A stretch of DNA of 46,506 bases from Methanomicrobiales archaeon (GTDB taxonomy: Archaea > Halobacteriota > Methanomicrobia > Methanomicrobiales > Methanospirillaceae): positions 1-46,506 of the forward strand of contig JAPKXR010000221.1 in assembly GCA_026394715.1 (NCBI GenBank), given 5' to 3'. Of this stretch, positions 1 through 10,324 are shown in pieces. The notes under the pieces are model-generated. The model was not told the origin of the DNA. It saw nothing but the letters and a program-made list of their open reading frames with translations, and ran no database searches. Within the stretch, counting starts at the first letter, position 1; every line of letters begins with the position of its first letter. Both the position numbers and the translations under genes were made by a program.

Positions 1-348
1 AAGAATGCGTTATTATTCGGCCTGTTTTTTGGCCTGATCCTGTTACCCTGTAACCCAGCCCCTATAATCCTTCTCTTTGCGTTAAGCGTGAATGCGGCGG
101 ACGTTTTGGAAAATATTGTGATCCTTATCGCTTTCTGTATCGGTATTGCCATTCCGGTCCTGCTGATATCCCTCATCCCTGCTGCAACAAACTACCGGCT
201 GGTGCGTGTTCTTACGTCCCACCGGAGGTTGATTAGTATTGTATGCGGACTTTTCATGCTGGTCCTCGCGCTCTATTACCTTGTCTGGGTATTTCATCTG
301 CCTGAATTGCTGGTTACGTCGATGACAAATTTTACCGGTAAATTTTGA
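1..348 (+). CDS. CcdA/DsbD-like membrane protein, C-terminal part (5' end outside window)
   Basis: The frame is open from base 1 to a TGA at 346-348, so the gene starts before the window. The visible 115 residues contain three hydrophobic segments. The first holds a Pro-Cys-Asn-Pro motif (about residue 16 of the visible part), which resembles the conserved cysteine of the CcdA/DsbD transmembrane electron-transfer family. That family passes reducing equivalents across the membrane to extracytoplasmic thiol proteins. The partner cysteine would lie in the missing part. A GTG at 88 could be mistaken for a start, but the PCNP helix upstream is in the same frame and looks genuine. Assignment rests on one motif and hydropathy. 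Confidence 0.6.
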   Translation, partial: KNALLFGLFFGLILLPCNPAPIILLFALSVNAADVLENIVILIAFCIGIAIPVLLISLIPAATNYRLVRVLTSHRRLISIVCGLFMLVLALYYLVWVFHLPELLVTSMTNFTGKF

Positions 349-389
349 ATATACTAATATATTTTCAAGTCTTTTTTCATACGAGATGT

Positions 390-875
390 ATGGCGCTTCG
401 GTCGATTAACTTTCCCGGAATTGGCACAAAATATGAGCTCGTGACAGAAAAGGATGACACAATCGCCATTTTTTTCCTTAAAAATGGCAATATCCAGATG
501 TACACCCTTCCCCATGATGGACAGACTCCCTGTGTGGCGGAGCTCACCACCGCTGAGGCGAGAAGGCTTGGTACCATTATGACCGGGGCTATCATGGAAG
601 CTGACAAGGAGAGCGTGGAGATCGCTTTTTCCGCCCTCTCTGACCTCCGGATCAGTATCCACACGTATGTTATCGGCAAATCAATGGCCGGCAGGTGCAT
701 AGAAGACCACCAGATCCGTGCGAAAACCGGCGTGACAATTATCGCCGTTTCAAGGGGTGATACAAACATTGTCAATCCACCCCCAAGTTTCATGTTCCAG
801 GAAGGCGATGCGGTCGTTGCCATTGGAGAGACCGATCAGCTGAAAACATTCGAACGTGAGTTCATGGTGGGTTAA
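390..875 (+). CDS. KhtT-like regulatory subunit of a cation:proton antiporter
   Basis: 161 residues. The N-terminal part begins with the Phe-Pro-Gly-Ile-Gly pattern typical of KhtT-type proteins, and the C-terminal half (about 75-161) looks like an RCK_C/TrkA_C ligand-binding domain, with the late element QEGDAVVAIG. Such subunits gate a CPA2 antiporter in response to a nucleotide or pH. The ATG at 390 is preferred over an in-frame TTG at 345, which would overlap the upstream gene and add a non-homologous hydrophobic leader. The stop overlaps the next ATG by one base (TAATG at 873-877), so the two proteins are almost certainly translated together and form one transporter. Confidence 0.8.
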   Translation: MALRSINFPGIGTKYELVTEKDDTIAIFFLKNGNIQMYTLPHDGQTPCVAELTTAEARRLGTIMTGAIMEADKESVEIAFSALSDLRISIHTYVIGKSMAGRCIEDHQIRAKTGVTIIAVSRGDTNIVNPPPSFMFQEGDAVVAIGETDQLKTFEREFMVG

Positions 876-2026
876 TGGAAGGACTAATAATCGCTCTCTT
901 TGTCTGCCTGGTCCTCCTCATCATTACGAAATATCTTTCCTGGCCGGTAATCCCCTTCTATATTATTGCAGGGATTGCGCTTGGGGCCTCAGGGCTGAAC
1001 CTTGTCCAGGTCAGTGAGTCCTCAACATTCTTCTCCGAGCTCGGCCTGATCTTCCTCCTTTTTTTCATGGGGCTCGAGATCAAACCAGATCGGATCCTCT
1101 CCAACCAGAAGACCTTCTTCTCGAGCGGCCTGATCGATCTCAATATCAATATGCTAATCGGGTTCCTGGCTGCCTACATTATCGGGTTCACGCTTACCGA
1201 ATCACTCGTCATTGCTGCGGCTTTCTTCATCAGCAGCACGGCAATGACCGTTGCATCCCTTGTGGAGAATAAGAAACTGATGATGAGGGAAGCAGAAACT
1301 ATCGTCTGGATGATGGTATTCGAGGATATTGTACTGATTATCTTCCTCACACTTCTTTCAACGTCAATAAATAATCCACTTGGGTTTATAGGGAAGATAG
1401 CGGTAATTCTGCTGGCTTTCTATATCATATCGCATTATGGAAAGAAATTAATCCAAAAGGCGATCAACCGTGACGACGAACTCCCGGTATTCCTTACCTT
1501 TGCCGCAGTGGTCATCATTGCATTCGGGTCAAAGGCAATCGGTGTACCTGAAACACTGATGGTAATTGCATTCGGAACAGCGCTCGCTTCAACGGACCCT
1601 GCTGCGTTTGAAGCACAGGCCCGGCCGTTTAAGGATGTATTCCTGATAATATTTTTCGTGTTCTTTGGGATCAGCGTGGATTTCTCAGGTGGGGTACCGG
1701 TTATGCTCATTGTTGCCCTCAGCATCCTTGCGATCATATCCAAACTCGTTTCCGGCCTGTTGATTGGGAAAGTCGTACACGGGAGTAAGGGGTCTGGTAT
1801 CGAAATCTGGGTAAATACAATTGGAAGAGGTGAGTTCTCCATTGCACTAGCTGCATTGTATGGTTCTCCGGTGGTATCGTCGGCGATTGCAGCGATGGTA
1901 ATTATCACCTCAATTGTGGGCTCTTTTTCTGCGAAATACAGTGGCCCCCTGCAGGACCTGTTTACAAGAGGTAGAAAAGGCGACCCTGATCAGGTACCTG
2001 CAGGAAGCGGTGAAACAATTTCCTGA
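875..2026 (+). CDS. CPA2-family cation:proton antiporter (KhtU-like)
   Basis: 383 residues with about 10-12 hydrophobic segments filling the whole length, as in CPA2 antiporter membrane domains without a fused C-terminal RCK domain. The element FFMGLEIKPDRI (about 61-72) and the central GTALASTDPAAF are typical of the family; the Thr-Asp pair lies in the ion-binding core. The regulatory RCK_C part is supplied by the gene directly upstream, the arrangement seen in KhtTU potassium/ammonium:proton antiporters. Substrate (potassium, sodium or ammonium) cannot be read from sequence. A likely role is pH and ion homeostasis at the cytoplasmic membrane. Confidence 0.85.
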   Translation: MEGLIIALFVCLVLLIITKYLSWPVIPFYIIAGIALGASGLNLVQVSESSTFFSELGLIFLLFFMGLEIKPDRILSNQKTFFSSGLIDLNINMLIGFLAAYIIGFTLTESLVIAAAFFISSTAMTVASLVENKKLMMREAETIVWMMVFEDIVLIIFLTLLSTSINNPLGFIGKIAVILLAFYIISHYGKKLIQKAINRDDELPVFLTFAAVVIIAFGSKAIGVPETLMVIAFGTALASTDPAAFEAQARPFKDVFLIIFFVFFGISVDFSGGVPVMLIVALSILAIISKLVSGLLIGKVVHGSKGSGIEIWVNTIGRGEFSIALAALYGSPVVSSAIAAMVIITSIVGSFSAKYSGPLQDLFTRGRKGDPDQVPAGSGETIS

Positions 2027-2065
2027 AACGACCGATCGCATACCGGGGTCATACACGCATGGGAA

Positions 2066-2093
2066 ATTTTGATATGTTCCCCTGTATCAAAAT
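2066..2093. terminator. Inverted repeat between convergent genes
   Basis: A perfect 9-bp inverted repeat, ATTTTGATA at 2066-2074 and TATCAAAAT at 2085-2093 with a 10-base loop, lies in the 110-bp gap between the antiporter and the end of sepS. With T-rich flanks on both strands it may act as a two-way transcription end. Function is inferred from position only. Confidence 0.4.
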
Positions 2094-2136
2094 CCTGGGA
2101 AAAAAGGGAATGCATCACGGGGGTGAGGGAAAAAGA

Positions 2137-3798
2137 TCAGGAATCCAGGTGGGTCAGCTCAGATCTCACGGTGAGAAATACCGGTCCCCGGATGTCGATC
2201 TTTTTCTTGTTGTCGGTAATGGCCCGCATTGCATACCCGGCGACTTTGATGTTGATATCACTTGGGAGCTTCGCCATCTTCACCTGTACTGTTTCAGATT
2301 TCCCGCACCGGGCTGCATCTTCTATCCGTGCGGCAGCAAGAGAGGATGCAGCGTCGAGGTAACTAATTCCTGTCGGCGCGCCTTCAATTCTTACCTGCTG
2401 CCATTTTTCATTATCCGGGACCCCTAGGACCGACCCCTGGAACACGAAAATTTCATTGAAGCAGGCAGGACCGCACAATTTAGAATTGGATTCTGGTTCT
2501 TCGACAAAAACCGTCATCTTGTGACCTGATAGTTCCCCCTCCCATGCTTTAAATGAACAGGGCCCCGGTTCGGCCGCATGTAATGTGGCGGTATTCCGGA
2601 CTGCCGCCGCGATCACCTGCCCGGTAGGGGATACTGGTTGTTCACGGTACCGTATTGCACGGGCTACCTGCCGGTCGGTAAGGGCCTCCGGGAAGAACTG
2701 GGGGTGGGTGAGCTGCCTCACGTCATTGGAATGATAGTGGATCATCGCGAGCCGTTCCACCCCGAGACCCAGGTTCATTACCGGGACTTCAATTCCATAT
2801 TCTGCAAGTGCTGACGGGGAGTACATGCCGAATGTCGCCACTTCGACCCAGTCATGAACCGGGTGCCTCGCATACACTTCTGTCTGAGTATCAGGCATGT
2901 AGTACTTTGACCTCTTTTCATCAGGCCGGAACTGAAAATCTGTATAACCGAAGGCAGACAGGAGTGCTTCACTGACTGCCTTTCCCTCTTCATTGGTTAT
3001 ATCCTCCCCTGCAACGATACAGGAGGCAGAATGGTAACTCATCAGCCGGGTTGGTCCCTCTTCCTGTTCCCTCCGAAAACAGCGGTCAACGGAAAACTGC
3101 CTGATTGGCAAGGGTTTCTTGTCCCATATTGCCCCCAGTGTCATGAACCACCCGCTGGTCATGTGGCTCCGGAGTGTGCTCCGGGACGATTCAGGTGTGA
3201 GGGCACGGAACTCTGGAAATACGGCATCAAGGATATGGACGACCAGTGCGTCGTCAACCCCTAGTACTTTTGATAATTCACAGGTCAGCTCGTCCCCGTC
3301 TATTTCAGACTTCTTGTATGCGTGCAGGGTCTCCCGTAACCGTTCTTCGGTCTCCTTTGTCATCGGCTGGGGCGGCTCATGATGTCCCGCCGGTCCGGGG
3401 GTGACAGGACCCGTGTGGGCAAGCGGTCCTGCGTGCCGTTTTAAGAGATCATTGATTTCATCGAGCTGTTTTTTAGCTATCCCCACGTTAGGCCGCGGGA
3501 GCCCGCCGAGGTAAAAAACCCGATCCAGTACTGCCGATGCTTCGGGGCCGAACTGCCGGTATACGTCCTGCTCCTCAATGATGATCGGGTTTGCAGCCTC
3601 GTCAAAACCAATCGAGAGGTAGGTCTCCCTGAGCCGGTTGATGGTCTCAAAAATCGGGTGTGACTTTGCCCTCTTATATTCAAGTCTCGGGTACGTTGCA
3701 TTCGGGAGCGGGGGCGTCAGGACTGACGGACCCTCGTGCCATGCATTCTCAAAGTTTTCTTTTGATCTTTTTTTAACTGAATCCGCATCAAATCTCAT
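2137..3798 (-). CDS. sepS: O-phosphoseryl-tRNA(Cys) synthetase
   Basis: 553 residues, close to the usual length of SepRS. This class II synthetase charges tRNA(Cys) with O-phosphoserine, which SepCysS then turns into cysteine; the pathway is found mainly in methanogens. Visible class II features are motif 2 around residues 240-252 ([13 protein letters not shown]) and motif 3 with GLGVERLAM further on; SHMTS at 211-215 lines up with the substrate pocket. The start ATG overlaps the stop of taw1 (ATGA at 3795-3798), so sepS is the last gene of the prf1-argS-taw1-sepS run and depends on translation of its neighbour. SepCysS and CysRS are not in this window. Confidence 0.95.
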   Translation of the reverse strand: MRFDADSVKKRSKENFENAWHEGPSVLTPPLPNATYPRLEYKRAKSHPIFETINRLRETYLSIGFDEAANPIIIEEQDVYRQFGPEASAVLDRVFYLGGLPRPNVGIAKKQLDEINDLLKRHAGPLAHTGPVTPGPAGHHEPPQPMTKETEERLRETLHAYKKSEIDGDELTCELSKVLGVDDALVVHILDAVFPEFRALTPESSRSTLRSHMTSGWFMTLGAIWDKKPLPIRQFSVDRCFRREQEEGPTRLMSYHSASCIVAGEDITNEEGKAVSEALLSAFGYTDFQFRPDEKRSKYYMPDTQTEVYARHPVHDWVEVATFGMYSPSALAEYGIEVPVMNLGLGVERLAMIHYHSNDVRQLTHPQFFPEALTDRQVARAIRYREQPVSPTGQVIAAAVRNTATLHAAEPGPCSFKAWEGELSGHKMTVFVEEPESNSKLCGPACFNEIFVFQGSVLGVPDNEKWQQVRIEGAPTGISYLDAASSLAAARIEDAARCGKSETVQVKMAKLPSDINIKVAGYAMRAITDNKKKIDIRGPVFLTVRSELTHLDS

Positions 3799-4697
3799 GA
3801 CTCACGCTCCATACATACAACCCGTGAGAGGGAATTTTCATCAGCTATAAAATATCCTGAATGCTCTGCAATCTGCTCCGCAAACTGTCGCACGTGTGCA
3901 TGTTCAGGCATGTTGCTTCGCTGCAACCGTTTTCGACTGTATCCAAGATACATGTATCCCTTTACCTCGATGTAATCTGCCCCCGAGTCAGCAACCAGGC
4001 GTGCGTACCCTTGGGGGTCAATGTCGTTTATGCCCTGTACAAGAGTAATGCGAATTGCAGACCGCCTGCTGTCAAGTATTGCCAGGCTCTCCTTCAGGTT
4101 CTCCCAGCTGTCTTCCACGGGCCGGCAGACACGCTCGTAGGTAGCCTTGTCAGGGGCGACGAGTGAGACATACATCTGGAACGGCCGGCACTGCCTGAGT
4201 ACCTCCGGTCGCGTCCCGTTACTGACGAGAAATGTTGTGCAGCCTTCAGCGTTGAAAAGGTTGATTAATTCCGGTAGTCGGGAATATAGAGTAGGTTCGC
4301 CGGAAAGTGAAATTGCAACGTTTTTTGGTGTAAGTGCTTCTGAAAACTGCTGCTCAGTGACATACGGGGAGACTTTGTACCCGGAAAGTGCCCTCTTCTG
4401 GAGCCGCCTGAAGTTCCCGATGATCTCTTCCGGCGGGCACTCGGATTCCCCGGGCATTTCATGTTCGAATGACCGCCAGCAGAAGAGGCACCGGTGGTTG
4501 CACTGCAGGGTAGGGGTCATCTGCACACAGCGATGGCTGTCTATCCCGTAAAACTGGTGCTTGTAGCACATCTCCCCTCCCTTCAGTGCACGCTTGCACC
4601 AGAGGCAGGGCTTCACGGCGGCAGTTGACGTTTCGGAAAAAAACTGGTAGCCCTGCTTCTTCAGGGCGTCACATGGTGCTGATTGCATCGATACCAA
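3795..4697 (-). CDS. taw1: 4-demethylwyosine synthase (TYW1/Taw1), radical SAM
   Basis: 300 residues. The enzyme builds the tricyclic imidazopurine on m1G37 of tRNA(Phe) using pyruvate. The radical SAM cluster is C66-x3-C70-x2-C73. A second set of cysteines, C31, C44 and C57, has the exact 13-residue spacing that I know for the auxiliary 4Fe-4S cluster of archaeal TYW1. LSGEPTL (about 140) matches the SAM-binding region. The start overlaps the end of argS by 29 bases; an in-frame ATG three codons later still overlaps. Its place among tRNA synthetase and release factor genes fits a tRNA maturation role. Confidence 0.93.
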   Translation of the reverse strand: MVSMQSAPCDALKKQGYQFFSETSTAAVKPCLWCKRALKGGEMCYKHQFYGIDSHRCVQMTPTLQCNHRCLFCWRSFEHEMPGESECPPEEIIGNFRRLQKRALSGYKVSPYVTEQQFSEALTPKNVAISLSGEPTLYSRLPELINLFNAEGCTTFLVSNGTRPEVLRQCRPFQMYVSLVAPDKATYERVCRPVEDSWENLKESLAILDSRRSAIRITLVQGINDIDPQGYARLVADSGADYIEVKGYMYLGYSRKRLQRSNMPEHAHVRQFAEQIAEHSGYFIADENSLSRVVCMERES

Positions 4698-6333
4698 GAG
4701 ATTCCAAGGATTCTTTGAGTGTATTTTTCGCTGCCGTTACAAGGGTCAAGCGGCTTTGCCGCGTGATGCCCTCGCTTTTCAGGACGGGTTCATAGTGGTA
4801 GAACGCATTGAACTGGTCAGCAAGCTCTCGGGCGTAAGTGGCAAGGAGGTGGGGTTTCAGGTCCTGTACCACCTCTTCGATTATCGCCGGGAACTTTGCG
4901 ATGTGTTTTGCAAGTGCAATACCATGCGGGTCTTTCAAATCGTAAGCCTCTGAAAATTCCCCTGCCTTCTCAAGGATACTGCATGCCCGTGCATGTGCGT
5001 ACTGGATATAGGGGCCGCTCTGCCGCTCGAAGTCCAGGGCCTCTTTCCAGTTGAATATGGTACTCTTTTCAGGAGAAATCTTTACAATATCATACCGTAT
5101 TGCTGCAATTGCGACCGAAACGGCAATACTTTTGCGTGTATCTTCGTTTAGTTCGGGCCTCCTGACGGTGACCTCCGCAAATGCGCGTTTTGTCACCTCG
5201 TCCATCAGTTCGTCGGCTGAGACGAATTTTCCTGCCCGGGTGCTCATTGCACCTTCAGGGAGTGAAACGAATTCAAAATAGATAATATCCGGGGCTTTCT
5301 CTCCTACCAGGTGCATGGTCGCCTGAAGCTGCCCCCCGATCAACTTATGGTCTGCCCCAAGGACATCAATGACCCGGTCAAAATTTTTACCCTTCCACAT
5401 GTGGTAGGCAAGGTCCCGGGTCGCATATACGGTTGTCCCATCTGTCCGCCTGAGCACATATTCCTTTTCAAACCCGGCGGCTTTCAGGTCAAGCCATACC
5501 TTTCCGTCTTCGTGGTATTCCGGAAGCCGGTGGAGCCTGGAAAGGAACCTTTCCGTGTCACCATTTCTTACGAAATCGCTCTCCCAGACAAACCGGTCGT
5601 GATGGACTCTCAGGCGCCCCATTGTTACGTGGAAACCGTCGAGGCACTGCGTTACGGCAGACCTAAATTTCCTGACTGTTGCATTCTCGGAGCGCTCCAC
5701 CTGTTGCATCAGGGTATCCACTTCAGCCACAAGCCCGGGGTCGGACGCAAGTTCCCTGTTCGCAGCAATGTAGATCCTCGCTACGTAGTGATCAGCTTTT
5801 TCTCCGTCCATTGCGCCGGTATCGAGGTGATCAAACCCCCACACCACGATCGCGATCTGCCGCCCCATATCATTGACATAATACTGGACTTCAAGCCTGT
5901 ACCCGGCTTTGCGGAAACAGCGTGCGAGGGTATCGCCCAATATGGAATTCCTGATATGCCCGACATGGAGCGGGCCGTTCGGGTTTGCACTCGTATGCTC
6001 CAGGACAACGCGTTCCCGTCTCTGTGGCTGGCTACCATACCCGGGTTTCACCGCTTCTTCAAGGGTCCTGCTTACATAGGACGGTCCGAAAAGGAAATTG
6101 ATATAGGGTCCTTTGACCGTAACCTGGATATGTTCAAACGCCGGGTCACCGTGTAGCTCCCGTGCCAGCTCTTCTGCGATTATTACGGGGCTCTGCTTCC
6201 TCTCCTTTGCGAGGGTGAACGCTACGGTGGAAGCTAGGTCCGCGTGTTCCCCACCATCGGTCAGCTGCACATCATGAAGGCCGGTCCGTGACTTCAGCGC
6301 GTTTTCAATCGTTGTATACATCAAAAGAAACAT
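4669..6333 (-). CDS. argS: Arginyl-tRNA synthetase
   Basis: 554 residues, normal for the family. It is a class I synthetase: the HIGH signature appears as HVGH at 123-126 in the family context SANPNGPLHVGH. In place of KMSKS there is the MSTRAGKFV stretch common in ArgRS. The C-terminal third carries the helical DALR anticodon-binding domain, ending in a run of helix-like sequence. Its ATG overlaps the prf1 stop (TAATG). An alternative start four codons later (MYTTIEN) is possible and closer to typical N-termini. Confidence 0.95.
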   Translation of the reverse strand: MFLLMYTTIENALKSRTGLHDVQLTDGGEHADLASTVAFTLAKERKQSPVIIAEELARELHGDPAFEHIQVTVKGPYINFLFGPSYVSRTLEEAVKPGYGSQPQRRERVVLEHTSANPNGPLHVGHIRNSILGDTLARCFRKAGYRLEVQYYVNDMGRQIAIVVWGFDHLDTGAMDGEKADHYVARIYIAANRELASDPGLVAEVDTLMQQVERSENATVRKFRSAVTQCLDGFHVTMGRLRVHHDRFVWESDFVRNGDTERFLSRLHRLPEYHEDGKVWLDLKAAGFEKEYVLRRTDGTTVYATRDLAYHMWKGKNFDRVIDVLGADHKLIGGQLQATMHLVGEKAPDIIYFEFVSLPEGAMSTRAGKFVSADELMDEVTKRAFAEVTVRRPELNEDTRKSIAVSVAIAAIRYDIVKISPEKSTIFNWKEALDFERQSGPYIQYAHARACSILEKAGEFSEAYDLKDPHGIALAKHIAKFPAIIEEVVQDLKPHLLATYARELADQFNAFYHYEPVLKSEGITRQSRLTLVTAAKNTLKESLESLGIDAISTM

Positions 6334-7604
6334 TAATACCCTGTCCTGTATCGCAATATGGCTGCAATACCGCCAAAAGCTGTAAAAAGAATTGAACCCT
6401 CCTCAAAATCATCTGAGATTATTTCCACCTTTGCATTGCTCTGGTCGGCAATTTTCGTCAGTTCCTCGATAATATCAACCTCTTCCTCAAGGACCATCGG
6501 AGCTGTGCATTTCGGGCAGTTACCAAATTCCAGGTCTTTAACGGTTTTACCTGCCTGGAGTACTACGGTATAGTTTTTGGTATGGCCACAACTTGGGCAC
6601 CTGATTGTTAACCTGGATTTTCGAAGGCTGGCTGACAGCAGGAGTATCTCAACGGCGCCGAGTTCGAGATTTTTCCTGACATTCTCCTCGCCGTACGAGG
6701 CAACACCGTTATCCTTGACCAACTCTTTCAGGAATCGCTGCATCACCGCTTTTTCCTTCACCACGGTCATTCCCTTGAGCGCGTCCTCTGCGGCATCGAC
6801 CAGTTCATCGAGACCGCTTTCGTTGGTATATGCCACATCAAAAATACCGATGATCCGTTTCTGGATCTCGTGGTGGAGGAAATCTCCCGCCTCAAATTCT
6901 TCTTTTGTCGGGCTTGGTCCCCCGATCAGGACACCTTTGAACCTCTCAAAGAAGTCTTTTTCTGCGAGGAAAATTGCACTTGAGCGTTCACCGATTTTTG
7001 TATAAAATTCGTTAATTGCGATCTCTCGGAGTCGTCCAAACCTGGCGGCGGACTGTCCACCTTTCCGTTGTTTTCCCGGGACCGTGGATGTGACGCCCCC
7101 GATGGGCTCAATATGGTTGCCGCGGAGAAAACCCCAGTATGCCTCCCGGCGATCGAGGACCAGGAGGCCATACACACTCTTCTCCTCAAGCATCTGTCGC
7201 AGCGGCTCGAGCTCGAACTGGGAGCTGCACCGGTACATATAAAGGTGAAGTGGCTCCGGGGGTTCGATGATGGTACACTCCAGGTCGCTACGGTCACCGC
7301 CAAGCAGGATAGTACCGCAGAGGACTGCAAGACCGTTTGCCGGTGGTCTTTTATAGTATTTCAGGCGGGAAAGGATGGAAGAGATGGCGCTTTGGACATT
7401 CAGTTTCGTCTGTTTGCTCTTTATGTTTGCACACTGGCCGAATTCGTCCTTGAGCTGGTTGGTCACATCGTAAATCTGTTTGTCAGGGGGGATGTAGATT
7501 GTAATAAGTTCTGTTCCGCTTCCCTGCTTCGCTTCGAGCTTTTCAAGCGTCTTTTTAAATTCGTAGCGGCGTCGCGCCTCGTCCATCTCTTCAACTTCAG
7601 CCAT
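6333..7604 (-). CDS. prf1: Peptide chain release factor aRF1
   Basis: 423 residues, the archaeal/eukaryal class 1 release factor. Domain 1 carries the stop-codon reading motif NIKS at 60-63. Domain 2 carries GGQ at 182-184, which triggers peptide release. Domain 3 includes a zinc-ribbon-like part with paired cysteines (CPSCGHTKN and CPKC, about 340-370). It starts a tight group with argS, taw1 and sepS. It is separated by 41 bases from the upstream lipoprotein gene on the same strand, so it may have its own promoter or be read through from the que operon. Confidence 0.96.
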   Translation of the reverse strand: MAEVEEMDEARRRYEFKKTLEKLEAKQGSGTELITIYIPPDKQIYDVTNQLKDEFGQCANIKSKQTKLNVQSAISSILSRLKYYKRPPANGLAVLCGTILLGGDRSDLECTIIEPPEPLHLYMYRCSSQFELEPLRQMLEEKSVYGLLVLDRREAYWGFLRGNHIEPIGGVTSTVPGKQRKGGQSAARFGRLREIAINEFYTKIGERSSAIFLAEKDFFERFKGVLIGGPSPTKEEFEAGDFLHHEIQKRIIGIFDVAYTNESGLDELVDAAEDALKGMTVVKEKAVMQRFLKELVKDNGVASYGEENVRKNLELGAVEILLLSASLRKSRLTIRCPSCGHTKNYTVVLQAGKTVKDLEFGNCPKCTAPMVLEEEVDIIEELTKIADQSNAKVEIISDDFEEGSILFTAFGGIAAILRYRTGY

Positions 7605-7645
7605 ACAGGAACTCCCGGTACCGGGTCAGTATCTATTTCACGCCT

Positions 7646-8542
7646 TCAGCCATAAATTTGAGTATACTCAGCTATCAGTACCTGGTCAACCTCACCATTA
7701 ACACCGTGAGTCCCGTTGAATGAGAAAAACTTCTTTGGATCCTTTGCCAGGTCATACAGTTTCCTCCCGTCGCCAAACGGGATAATCGGATCACCCGGCG
7801 CATGGAACAGGATGACGGATCTCGGGGAAATTGCACCGATGTAGACGTCCGGGTCGATAGAGAGGAGGAATTTTTTTGCACTCTCTAAATACGTTGGATT
7901 GTCTCCTGCCCTTCCAAATCCCGATGTCGATATTCCCACGAACCCTGCGAAACCAGGGTCAATTGCAGTAGCTACTGCTGCATACCTTCCTCCGTTACTT
8001 TCGCCTGAAGCATAGACCGGGACATCGTACCGGGATGAAAGGTACTGCTGCGCATTGATCATATCACATACCGTATCGTAGTATTCAGGGAACCCCTCTT
8101 TCTGGTAAAGGTTGAAGTCCTTCTCGAAATCAAGCGGATAGCCTGGAGTTTCACCCCCGTTTCCCCTGATATCAAGGACAAGGTAGGCATAACCGTTTTG
8201 TGCGGAGGAAACTGCCCTCCCTTCATGCCCCTCTTTCTTGTTCCCCGCCCCGGGTGCATGTACAAACGCGGCCTTCGGACTCGCCGGTGCCGCAAGTAAG
8301 CCGAATACGTCTCCATGGGGCGTATGGAAAACCAGCCGGCTTATTGTTACATTGGCACCTGTTGAAAGGACGGTCTCGGTTACCTGGATCGGCGGGCATT
8401 GGACTGATAATACTCCTGATGAGTCCACTGAATAGGACCGTTCTGTCGGTGGTGTCCCCGTGCAGCCCGCCAGCAGGACACATACAAGGACTACAAATCC
8501 AACCTGGGCAATTCCGCCATATCTTTGTATATCCGGTCGCAT
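7646..8542 (-). CDS. Secreted lipoprotein with alpha/beta-hydrolase fold
   Basis: 298 residues. A signal peptide ends in the lipobox LAGC (24-27), so the protein is probably anchored outside the cell membrane. The rest looks like a dienelactone hydrolase/peptidase S9-like alpha/beta hydrolase: nucleophile elbow GESNGG with Ser182, oxyanion region HAPGAGNKKEG (95-105), and later an Asp in HAPGDPIIPFGDG and a His in NGTHG as likely triad members. Substrate is unknown. It is one base from the Nudix gene and looks co-transcribed with the que genes, though nothing suggests a role in that pathway. Confidence 0.75.
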   Translation of the reverse strand: MRPDIQRYGGIAQVGFVVLVCVLLAGCTGTPPTERSYSVDSSGVLSVQCPPIQVTETVLSTGANVTISRLVFHTPHGDVFGLLAAPASPKAAFVHAPGAGNKKEGHEGRAVSSAQNGYAYLVLDIRGNGGETPGYPLDFEKDFNLYQKEGFPEYYDTVCDMINAQQYLSSRYDVPVYASGESNGGRYAAVATAIDPGFAGFVGISTSGFGRAGDNPTYLESAKKFLLSIDPDVYIGAISPRSVILFHAPGDPIIPFGDGRKLYDLAKDPKKFFSFNGTHGVNGEVDQVLIAEYTQIYG

Positions 8543-8543
8543 G

Positions 8544-9044
8544 TTACCCCCTCAGGCAGCGGTACACAATACTGATGGTCTTTGCATCTGAAATCCTGCC
8601 GTCGAGACACATCTGATCCAGTTCCCGTCCTGTTACTGTCACCAGTTCGATCAACTCGTCCTCGTCTTTTTCAAAGGCATCAGACGGGGAGAGGTCCCGG
8701 GCTTCAAAGAGGTGGAGTTTTTCATCTGAAAAACCTGGTGTAGTATAGATCCACCCTTTTTCAACCAGTTCTCCCGCCTGGTAGCCCGTCTCTTCGATGA
8801 GTTCCCGTTTTGCGGTCTCTACCGGGGATTCACCCGGCTCAAGTTTGCCTGCGGGTGCCTCAAGGATGTAACATCCAACCGCAAACCGGTATTGCCGGAT
8901 CAGGTGCCAGCATGAGTCCCGGCATTTTGGGAGGACGACCACGGCATCCCCGGGGTGGGCGATGACACCCTCTTTTGTCCGTCCATCCGGGAGCATATAC
9001 TCTATACGTTCAATAAAAAGGCGTTTATTACGGAACAGATCCAT
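8544..9044 (-). CDS. Nudix hydrolase (ADP-ribose pyrophosphatase-like)
   Basis: 166 residues. A complete Nudix box spans 66-88, beginning GKLEPGESP and containing RELIEETG, which supplies the Mg-binding glutamates. The surrounding AGKLEPGE pattern resembles ADP-ribose and sugar-nucleotide pyrophosphatases more than MutT. The gene lies three bases after queC. A link to 7-deazaguanine synthesis, for example clean-up of nucleotide by-products, is possible but not shown. Confidence 0.85.
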   Translation of the reverse strand: MDLFRNKRLFIERIEYMLPDGRTKEGVIAHPGDAVVVLPKCRDSCWHLIRQYRFAVGCYILEAPAGKLEPGESPVETAKRELIEETGYQAGELVEKGWIYTTPGFSDEKLHLFEARDLSPSDAFEKDEDELIELVTVTGRELDQMCLDGRISDAKTISIVYRCLRG

Positions 9045-9047
9045 TGG

Positions 9048-9716
9048 TCACTCCTGAGCATAGGGGATTGGATCCTGGATCCCGGCAGCCCCGAAGGCTT
9101 CCTTTCTGAAATGGCAGGAACCGCATACCCCGCATGCCATGTCTTCCCGCTGGTAACAGGACCATGTATGCTGGTAAGGAACGCCGAGAGTGAGGCCCCG
9201 GTCCAGTATCTCCCTTTTTGTCATCGATATAAACGGGGTTAGCAGCCGGATATGGGTGTCATCCCGGGTACCGGTATCGACCACGTTCTGAAACGCCTCG
9301 ATAAACTGTGGACGGCAGTCCGGGTAGCCGCTATAATCCAGGGACTGCACGCCGATAAAGATCGCCTCGGCCTTCCGTGACTCGGCAAAGCTTGTGGCAA
9401 TGGAAAGGAGGTTTGCATTCCGGAAAGGGACGTAGGTATTTGGGATGCCTGCGCGGGACTCATCGTATTCTTCAACCACAATTGACCGATCGGTAAGGCT
9501 CGAATCCCCGAACTGTGAAAGATAACCCAAGCTGACCTCGATAAACTCCTTTGCGTCCAGCAGTTTCGCAATAGTCTTCGCTGACTGGAGCTCACGTCGC
9601 TCTGTCCTCTGGCCATAATTCACATGCAATGCGTAGATCTCGTAACCCTGGTCTTTTGCGACATACGCGAGCGTGGTGGAATCCATTCCACCCGATAACA
9701 GACATATTGCTTTCAT
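9048..9716 (-). CDS. queC: 7-cyano-7-deazaguanine (preQ0) synthase QueC
   Basis: 222 residues. It converts 7-carboxy-7-deazaguanine to preQ0 using ATP and ammonia, the last shared step before archaeosine is inserted in tRNA. The PP-loop ATP-binding motif SGGMDS is at residues 8-13. Four cysteines near the C-terminus (in CYQRED, CGVCGSC) are the zinc site of the family. The ATG overlaps the queE stop by one base (TGATG at 9714-9718), which indicates translational coupling. Confidence 0.95.
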   Translation of the reverse strand: MKAICLLSGGMDSTTLAYVAKDQGYEIYALHVNYGQRTERRELQSAKTIAKLLDAKEFIEVSLGYLSQFGDSSLTDRSIVVEEYDESRAGIPNTYVPFRNANLLSIATSFAESRKAEAIFIGVQSLDYSGYPDCRPQFIEAFQNVVDTGTRDDTHIRLLTPFISMTKREILDRGLTLGVPYQHTWSCYQREDMACGVCGSCHFRKEAFGAAGIQDPIPYAQE

Positions 9717-10324
9717 CAGCGGACACCGATTATTTTATGGAGCTGAACCTGGAACCTGACGGGAAGATTGTTGTCAAGTACGTAACATGCGACTCCATGG
9801 TAGTCAGATCCTGCCACGGGTGAGAAAAAGATCTCCCCCCTGATCGGGTGCTGCTGAATTACCTCCGCCGCATACTGGCAGTCTTTCTGGTCACCGACGA
9901 CAAATTTCACACTATCCCCCGAGGAGATTTTTCTGAGCAATGCCAGGTCGCTCTGTTCTCCGGATGACGGGCACTTGACATCCATGCAGATGGTAGCATT
10001 ATCCTGTACCGGCCCGAAATCGATTGTGCCGTTGGTTTCGATTTCGATTGAGTGTCCAAGCCTGCTGAGGCGGGAAAGAAGTACACGAAGCTCTGATGCC
10101 TGGAGAAGTGGTTCCCCGCCGGTAATGCAGATTTCCTTGCAACCATACTCGTCTACCTGCCGGATGATTTCGTCGTTGTCGATCTCCGCTCCCTCGTCGT
10201 GTGAATGCTGTGTATCGCACCAGCTGCAATTCAGGTTGCATCCGGCAAGCCGTATGAACACCGTGGTTTTTCCCTGGTCCCTTCCCTCCCCCTGGAGGCT
10301 TTTAAAAATTTCAATCAGTTTCAT
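9716..10324 (-). CDS. queE: 7-carboxy-7-deazaguanine synthase QueE (radical SAM)
   Basis: 202 residues from the ATG at 10324 ([14 protein letters not shown]); the frame extends five codons further but that adds no family sequence. It contracts 6-carboxytetrahydropterin to 7-carboxy-7-deazaguanine. The cluster-binding motif is C29-x3-C33-x2-C36. ITGGEPLLQ (about 67-75) is the SAM-contacting GGE region. The start lies inside the last codons of queD (14-base overlap). Confidence 0.94.
   Translation of the reverse strand: MKLIEIFKSLQGEGRDQGKTTVFIRLAGCNLNCSWCDTQHSHDEGAEIDNDEIIRQVDEYGCKEICITGGEPLLQASELRVLLSRLSRLGHSIEIETNGTIDFGPVQDNATICMDVKCPSSGEQSDLALLRKISSGDSVKFVVGDQKDCQYAAEVIQQHPIRGEIFFSPVAGSDYHGVACYVLDNNLPVRFQVQLHKIIGVR

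Noticed and set aside
5311-6156. 281-codon plus-strand frame opposite argS
   Set aside because: It is a shadow of argS, whose motifs and codon pattern are convincing; the frame has no family features.
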